This document shows, one piece after another, positions 4,323 to 6,284 of a stretch of 6,284 bases of DNA (its first letter is position 1; each line of letters begins with the position of its first letter). The notes under the pieces are model-generated. The model was not told the origin of the DNA and did no database searches. It worked only from the letters and a program-made list of their open reading frames with translations. The position numbers were made by a program, and so were the translations under genes. The DNA lies in assembly GCA_900549365.1 (NCBI GenBank), contig UROD01000049.1:1-6284 (forward strand). The letters run 5' to 3'. The DNA is from an uncultured Rickettsiales bacterium. GTDB lineage: Bacteria > Pseudomonadota > Alphaproteobacteria > Rs-D84.

Positions 4323-5099
4323 ATGACAAAAAGCAAATTCATTCTGCCTGTACTGATTGGCTTGTTTATGGTTGGCAATGCCGATGCAAAGTTTTATGAA
4401 GGATATCGCAATGAATGCTGGGTTGACACAAAAGGGAATGATGAATACTGGTTCTGTGGTGCACAAACCCAATCATGTCGAGGAAACAAGGCGTGGAAAA
4501 AAAATACCAAACATCCATTATACCACCACGAATCTTTTACCCACAATAGCCGTACATTCTGGTGCTGTAATGGCACACTGAGTGACGAGGGGAAATTCGT
4601 TGAAAACCCGACATGGGAAGTGCGCACAATCGTGGAAAAACAGTTGACCAGTGGCAAGTGCAAGTATGAAGTGGTCAGAGATGTTTGTGGCAACACTATA
4701 TCAGATGTTGAATGCACCGTACCCGACACATGTCCAACGGGCACGACAAAACGCAACAATGCATGTATTGAACCATGCAGCAATGTTCAGGCATTTGAAT
4801 CTGCAACGTCTAACAAATGTGTCGCGTGTGAAACAACCAAGTATCAGGGCATCAGTGCCAACAATATTTGTGTAAAGTGCGATTCTGGGACGCAATTCTG
4901 GGATTCTAAAAACAAACGCTGTGCGGCCAAGGAAACATACACCAAGTATTCCGCCAGTTTGATGCAGAAGTGTTTTGCGTGTCCGGACGACAATTATTAC
5001 AAATCGTGCGTTGGAATTCTGGGGCGCGATGCGTCCGCCGATGCCAAACGCACGAAAAATGAACAAACAATATTAGACAAATGTTTGGTTAAAAATTAA
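4323..5099 (+). CDS. secreted cysteine-rich protein 2 (function unknown)
   Basis: I do not recognise a named family. The 258-aa product opens with a signal peptide (MTKSKFILPVLIGLFMVGNA then DA; likely cleavage after residue 22) that follows the same LPV..GL.FMVGNA.A plan as the protein at 1659. The mature part has 20 cysteines. The N-terminal half (23-135) is rich in Trp, Tyr and charged residues, with single cysteines and a CC pair at 81-82. From about residue 148 there is a cysteine ladder: C148, then C166, C183, C200 and C217, the last four exactly 17 residues apart. Residues 166, 183 and 217 each start a C-x2-C pair; C200 lacks the partner. The tail (GRDASADAKRTKNEQTILDK) is polar and helical-looking. 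I chose the ATG at 4323 because GGAGAG lies 4 nt upstream and the signal peptide begins there; in-frame ATGs at 4278 and 4311 would add residues ahead of it. The 3' end overlaps the convergent outer-membrane gene by 11 bp. Disulfide-stabilised extracytoplasmic placement is inferred. Confidence 0.9.
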   Translation: MTKSKFILPVLIGLFMVGNADAKFYEGYRNECWVDTKGNDEYWFCGAQTQSCRGNKAWKKNTKHPLYHHESFTHNSRTFWCCNGTLSDEGKFVENPTWEVRTIVEKQLTSGKCKYEVVRDVCGNTISDVECTVPDTCPTGTTKRNNACIEPCSNVQAFESATSNKCVACETTKYQGISANNICVKCDSGTQFWDSKNKRCAAKETYTKYSASLMQKCFACPDDNYYKSCVGILGRDASADAKRTKNEQTILDKCLVKN

Positions 5100-5664
5100 G
5101 GTTTAACCCAACACGTGGTGTGATTGTTGTTGAATGCGGGCGCGATATATAGCCATAATCCGCCCCCAATGTTATTCCCAAATGCGAAATGCGTAAAACA
5201 ATTCCCGCAGACAAGTTGCCTATGAACCCTGTGCCACTGTCGGTATAATCCGGACGGGCATCTTTGTATTCCAGTTTGAAATCATAGAAGTTTGCGCCCG
5301 CACCCGCGCCAACGTACATACCGAACCACCCCGCAGAAATAATATCATACGAAACGGTTGCCATGACGGCCTGTTCGTCCAATGACGCATTTGTTTCTGT
5401 TATCCACGACGAGAATAGTTCACTGATTGTGTCGCGCTTTTGATATGTTATGCCGATGCGCGCGCGGTCGTTGCGCATACCTGCGCCAATGTTAAATACG
5501 CCTGTAAAACCACTCATATCATAACCATGCATTTTGGCATCGGTATATGTTACGCCCAAATCAGATGTCATGTATGGTCGCCATGTGCCAGTGTTGTATA
5601 TGCCAGCATTGGCGACGATTGGTGTGAATGCAAGCGCAGCGACAGTAAATGCGAATGATTTCAT
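5089..5664 (-). CDS. small outer-membrane beta-barrel protein (Opa/OmpA-barrel-like)
   Basis: The 191-aa precursor has a signal peptide (MKSFAFTVAALAFTPIVANA, cleavage after residue 20) and no cysteine in the mature chain. The mature protein alternates polar and hydrophobic residues in amphipathic strands rich in Gly, Tyr and Phe (YMTSDLGVTYTDA, FTGVFNIGAGMR, ARIGITYQKR, MATVSYDI, MYVGAGAGANFYDF, GNLSAGIVLRI, ITLGADYGY) and ends VGLNLNF, with the C-terminal Phe used by the BAM machinery to recognise barrels. Size and strand count suggest about eight strands, as in opacity-type and OmpA-like barrels; the exact family is not certain. I chose the ATG at 5662-5664 because GGGAG lies about 7 nt upstream and the signal peptide begins there; an upstream in-frame start would bury the signal peptide. 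It has its own promoter candidate and is separated from groL by repeats and a terminator. No terminator is visible beyond its stop, which lies inside the 3' end of Cys-rich gene 2. Confidence 0.85.
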   Translation of the reverse strand: MKSFAFTVAALAFTPIVANAGIYNTGTWRPYMTSDLGVTYTDAKMHGYDMSGFTGVFNIGAGMRNDRARIGITYQKRDTISELFSSWITETNASLDEQAVMATVSYDIISAGWFGMYVGAGAGANFYDFKLEYKDARPDYTDSGTGFIGNLSAGIVLRISHLGITLGADYGYISRPHSTTITPRVGLNLNF

Positions 5665-5689
5665 TGGTATTCTCCCTTTTCTGGTCGTA

Positions 5690-5717
5690 TTCACATTAGC
5701 ACAGTGTTTTTCACATT
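5690..5717 (-). promoter_or_regulatory. paired direct repeats overlapping the outer-membrane gene promoter
   Basis: TTCACATT occurs at 5690-5697 and again at 5710-5717 (AATGTGAA on the transcribed strand). The copies are exactly 20 bp apart, about two helical turns. They overlap the -10 and -35 regions of the putative promoter, as expected for an operator bound side by side by a regulator. No regulator is identified. Confidence 0.35.
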
Positions 5718-5721
5718 GCAA
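5693..5721 (-). promoter_or_regulatory. putative promoter of the outer-membrane protein gene
   Basis: On the minus strand TTGCAA (5716-5721) is followed after 17 bp by TAATGT (5693-5698), preceded by TGC, which could act as an extended -10. Transcription would start about 20-25 nt before the ATG. The -35 hexamer and spacing match those of the Cys-rich gene 2 promoter. Confidence 0.4.
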
Positions 5722-5730
5722 GCGTGATGA

Positions 5731-5758
5731 AAAGTTCAAAGTTCAGAGTACAAAGTTC
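5731..5758. repeat. heptanucleotide tandem repeat, unit AAAGTTC, four copies
   Basis: Copies lie at 5731-5737, 5738-5744, 5745-5751 and 5752-5758. The first, second and fourth are exactly AAAGTTC; the third is AGAGTAC. It lies just upstream of the outer-membrane gene promoter and directly abuts repeat copy B. Confidence 0.85.
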
Positions 5759-5854
5759 ATCCGTCTCCGCAGATGCTGCGCCGCGATAAAAATTTTGTGC
5801 GCTACGCGCAACATTAATTACTGGATTGCCGCGCTACGCTCGCAATGACAGGGG
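5759..5854 (+). repeat. dispersed intergenic repeat, copy B
   Basis: Same element and orientation as 4001-4091. It carries the hairpins CGCAG/CTGCG (5768-5780) and TGCGC/GCGCA around tac, then the ATTGC...GCAAT imperfect palindrome, then GGGG. It lies in the gap between groL and the outer-membrane gene. Compared with copy A, it has extra bases in the 5' third and A/G changes in the CGCTACGCTCGC block. Confidence 0.8.
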
Positions 5855-5887
5855 TGCTAGAATCACCAAAATAACCAGTTGCTAGCA
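5855..5887. repeat. short inverted repeat after repeat copy B
   Basis: TGCTAG (5855-5860) and CTAGCA (5882-5887) are inverted around a 21-nt spacer, directly after the closing GGGG of copy B. Copy A also has a CTAG and an inverted repeat at this point but with different sequence, so a hairpin may belong to the element's right edge. Confidence 0.35.
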
Positions 5888-5890
5888 CTA

Positions 5891-5922
5891 TCTATTCTCT
5901 ATGCTCTATTATCTATGCTCTA
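5891..5922. repeat. second heptanucleotide tandem repeat, unit TCTAT plus two bases
   Basis: Units are TCTATTC (5891-5897), TCTATGC (5898-5904), TCTATTA (5905-5911), TCTATGC (5912-5918) and a partial TCTA (5919-5922). The sequence is unrelated to the AAAGTTC array but has the same 7-bp period. It runs directly into the groL terminator. Confidence 0.8.
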
Positions 5923-5951
5923 AAAAACGCCCCAAACGGGGCGTTTTTTTT
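5922..5951. terminator. Rho-independent terminator of groL (bidirectional)
   Basis: CGCCCC (5928-5933) and GGGGCG (5938-5943) form a 6-bp GC stem with loop AAAC, flanked by A residues (5922-5927) and T residues (5944-5951). On the minus strand it begins directly at the groL stop codon and ends in a T-run, so it terminates the groL transcript. The symmetric tracts allow termination from either side. Confidence 0.92.
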
Positions 5952-6284
5952 ACATCATTCCTGGCATACCGCCCGCCATATTGGGGGTTGCCGGTTTTTC
6001 TTCGGGGATTTCAGACATCACGCAACCCGTGGTCAGGATTGCACCCGCGGTCGATGCCGCCGCCTGAATTGCCGTCTTGACAACCTTGGCCGGATCAATA
6101 ATACCCGCCGCCATCATATCGACATATTCGCCGGTCTGGGCATTATAGCCAAAGTTATAGTCGGTGGATTCCGAAACTTTGCCCACGACAATTTCACCCG
6201 ATACGCCCGCGTTTTCGGCAATTTGGGCACATGGTGCAACAATTGCACGACGAACAATATCAATACCAACATTTTGGTCTGTAT
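5950..6284 (-). CDS. groL: 60 kDa chaperonin GroEL, C-terminal part, cut by window edge
   Basis: ATP-driven cytosolic folding chaperone that forms a double heptameric ring with the GroES lid. Only the last 110 residues lie in the window; the frame is open to the right edge. Family landmarks in order: DQNVGIDIVRRAIVAPCAQI (the E. coli counterpart reads NEDQNVGIKVALRAMEAP), then a SGEIVVGKV segment, NFGYNAQTGEYVDMMAAGII, DPAKVVKTAIQAAASTAGAI, and a Gly/Met-rich disordered tail ending GGMPGMM. The DPxKV...A-A-S-x-A block belongs to the second equatorial domain. A Cys in LTTGCVMSE matches the position of the Cys in E. coli's TTEC. The gene ends in TAA directly followed by its terminator. A groES gene would be expected upstream, outside the window. 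Confidence 0.98.
   Translation of the reverse strand, partial: TDQNVGIDIVRRAIVAPCAQIAENAGVSGEIVVGKVSESTDYNFGYNAQTGEYVDMMAAGIIDPAKVVKTAIQAAASTAGAILTTGCVMSEIPEEKPATPNMAGGMPGMM

Noticed and set aside
4101..4472. 123-codon minus-strand open frame
   Set aside because: It overlaps the promoter, signal peptide and start of Cys-rich gene 2 on the other strand and resembles no protein family.
5731..5922. CRISPR-like array
   Set aside because: The repeats are 7 bp and tandem, without unique spacers of CRISPR size.

Overview
The window looks like a chromosomal segment from an alphaproteobacterium, probably a host-associated or gut-type lineage with a reduced, repeat-bearing genome. The GroEL C-terminus (Gly/Met tail ending GGMPGMM), a zinc-knuckle-free S4 of alphaproteobacterial type (NLWGQAKSPFNKRKYKPGQHG region) and a dispersed repeat of the 'TTGCGAGCGCAGCG' class seen in many such genomes support this. 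Lineage is inferred from sequence style, not from a database search.

Layout. (1) 1-1303, minus strand: trpS followed after 25 bp by a SIMPL/DUF541 membrane-anchored protein that runs off the left edge. (2) 1304-1658: non-coding, with a promoter for trpS and, on the plus strand, a chain of mutually exclusive hairpins ending in a Rho-independent terminator only 41 bp before the next start codon. (3) 1659-2408, plus strand: a secreted 249-aa protein with 24 cysteines. (4) 2424-2452: a bidirectional terminator. (5) 2478-3110, minus: rpsD. (6) 3111-3394: rpsD leader and promoter, and the lemA terminator. (7) 3395-3934, minus: lemA. (8) 3935-4322: dispersed repeat copy A, a structured stretch, and a good promoter. 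(9) 4323-5099, plus: a second secreted cysteine-rich protein (258 aa, 20 Cys) with a signal peptide almost the same in design as the first. (10) 5089-5664, minus: a small outer-membrane beta-barrel protein whose 3' end overlaps the preceding gene by 11 bp. (11) 5665-5949: promoter with paired direct repeats, two different heptanucleotide tandem repeats, and dispersed repeat copy B. (12) 5950-6284, minus: the 3' end of groL with its terminator.

How it fits together. Four genes are ordinary housekeeping (trpS, rpsD, lemA, groL), all on the minus strand. Two plus-strand genes encoding secreted cysteine-rich proteins are set between them, each with its own control region. Along with the outer-membrane protein they form the envelope/export part of the window. 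The most unusual parts are the attenuator-like RNA ahead of the first cysteine-rich gene, the pair of cysteine-rich exported paralogues with no function I can name, and the repeats packed between the outer-membrane gene and groL. No tRNA, rRNA, CRISPR array, transposase or phage gene was found.
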